From Ligula intestinalis (lineage: Eukaryota; Platyhelminthes; Cestoda; Diphyllobothriidea; Diphyllobothriidae), in the NCBI GenBank assembly GCA_036362985.1, contig JAYGXS010000002.1, positions 6,216,471-6,280,470 of the forward strand: a stretch of 64,000 nt of DNA, read 5' to 3'. The position numbers and the translations under genes are program-made. The notes beneath the pieces are model-generated. The model ran no database searches. It was not told where the DNA came from and saw nothing but the letters and a program-made list of their open reading frames with translations. This document shows positions 63,070 through 64,000 of this stretch, one piece after another. Every line of letters starts with the position of its first letter. Positions within the stretch are counted from its first letter, which is position 1.

Positions 63070-64000
63070 CAAGACAAAGAGTTTTTCGCTCAATGGTTAG
63101 AGCGTTGGACTTCTGACTACCAGGTCGCTAGTTCCAGCCTCGGGTATTGTACCACCAGGGAATTTTATCGCCAATTTCTACTAACACGCTTAACTGTTTA
63201 ACAATGGAAAGCAATGCCTGTTTTTGTAACAAGTAGTACATGCGCATTCCTGTTAGAAGTTTGATAATACATACATACCATCGACACCGACGTACTACGC
63301 AAATCTCAAAAGAGTTTCATCGCCTCGAGTATTCAACCGCAACTGATTCGTTTGGATTTAAGTTGAGATTATTACCCATTGCATATCTGGGTATGTACCC
63401 CAGAGGAGGACGAAGGAGTAGATGTAGTGACTAGCTCCACAGGAAATGCCCTTGTGAATGCTTGTCGTGAATAGCTCACCTCGAAGTGCACTTTGGGAAC
63501 GCTTGCTGTTTCTGGCCTCTGTAACAAACAATCACAAGCCGACTCACACAAGACCTCGTGTGACGACTGCCAAGCAAACATTACTTCAAATGCCGTCCAC
63601 TGGTCTGCGTTTGTGCGCTCGTCTGATAGCCAATTTCCACTTGCCTATTCTCCCATTCATTCTGTGCATAATATACTCTTCCTATCACTCTGGCCTTCCC
63701 GTGACTTCTCTCTCCTCTTAAGGAACCGTGCCTGAAGATCGCAGTTGCGAGAGTTTAACTCACTTTACCCCCTGCGATATATATGCCAGCCAGCCTGACA
63801 GGCAAGTGACCTTCATAATTCTGCAGCCTATTTTTCTGTGTGTCAGTAACACACTTTGTCTGCTTATGTGATTGACCTTGTAAAATGCTTCACACCTAAT
63901 CATGCCATGCAAGTTTGCTTCATACCGTCTGTTCAGTGTGCCAAAAACAACCGTGGATTTTCTACTTAACTAACTGCGGTCGTTTCGTAGCCTTCCGGTA
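63070..64000. repeat. Dispersed repeat, unit B, interrupted by an AAGGAACC-family insertion
   Basis: The tRNA-like head GCTCAATGGTTAGAGCGTTG and GGTCGCTAGTTCCAGCC (63088-63140) is followed by the same blocks as unit A. From about 63407 to 63784 it is broken by a copy of the SINE-like family ending CCTGAAGATCGCAGTTGCGA and CCCCCTGCGATATA. It runs off the window end. Confidence 0.75.

Noticed and set aside
1..64000. CRISPR arrays, operons, bacterial-type regulatory sites, rRNA.
   Set aside because: Intron-containing metazoan genes and eukaryotic transposons throughout; no such signal seen.

Overview
This is a repeat-rich metazoan genomic window with three assembly gaps. Its make-up points to a parasitic flatworm. 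The evidence is Penelope-like elements with GIY-YIG endonucleases, many decayed LINE fragments, mariner and Tigger DNA transposons, and one gene with 30-35 nt introns of the kind known from flatworms. A large-genome tapeworm or fluke would fit, but the species cannot be read from the sequence.

Two host genes can be assembled exon by exon, and both encode cilium/flagellum proteins. The first is a full-length CCDC146 orthologue on the minus strand. Its 15 coding exons run from the start codon at 39976 down to the stop at 1595, with consistent GT-AG sites and phases, and encode 1,039 residues of mostly coiled coil. The second is IFT22/RABL5 on the plus strand (53202-53902). It has five exons split by introns of only 33, 33, 30 and 35 nt and encodes an intact 189-residue Rab-like protein of the IFT-B complex. 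The two genes are divergently arranged with about 13 kb between start codons.

Layout: 1-1594 is repeat and the region 3' of CCDC146. 1595-39976 is CCDC146; its introns (0.4-8.3 kb) hold Penelope-like copies (about 5.4-5.9, 7.9-8.35, 11.9-12.8, 15.2-16.1 and 21.3-22.2 kb), LINE fragments (17.9, 25.3-26.3, 37.2-38.9 kb), a deleted mariner (7.1-7.9 kb), a deleted Tigger (27.7-28.9 kb), a solo LTR (30.6-30.9 kb), tRNA-like SINEs and AAACTAA-rich AT blocks. 40-43 kb is AT-rich, mostly unique DNA upstream of CCDC146. 43.17-43.87 kb is a large inverted repeat. 45.5-52.3 kb is a pile of decayed LINEs. IFT22 follows, then a Penelope-like remnant (54.6-55.3 kb), a complete but frame-broken mariner (58.7-60.3 kb), a minus-strand LINE (60.4-61.7 kb) and duplicated nested repeats (62-64 kb).

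The most interesting structure beyond the genes is a set of hammerhead-ribozyme-like cores just downstream of Penelope-like endonuclease remnants. The best (minus strand, 7926-7963) keeps both conserved core blocks. A related dispersed repeat carries the same kind of motif at four more places. Hammerheads are established in Penelope-like elements; here the positions and variants are what is new to examine.
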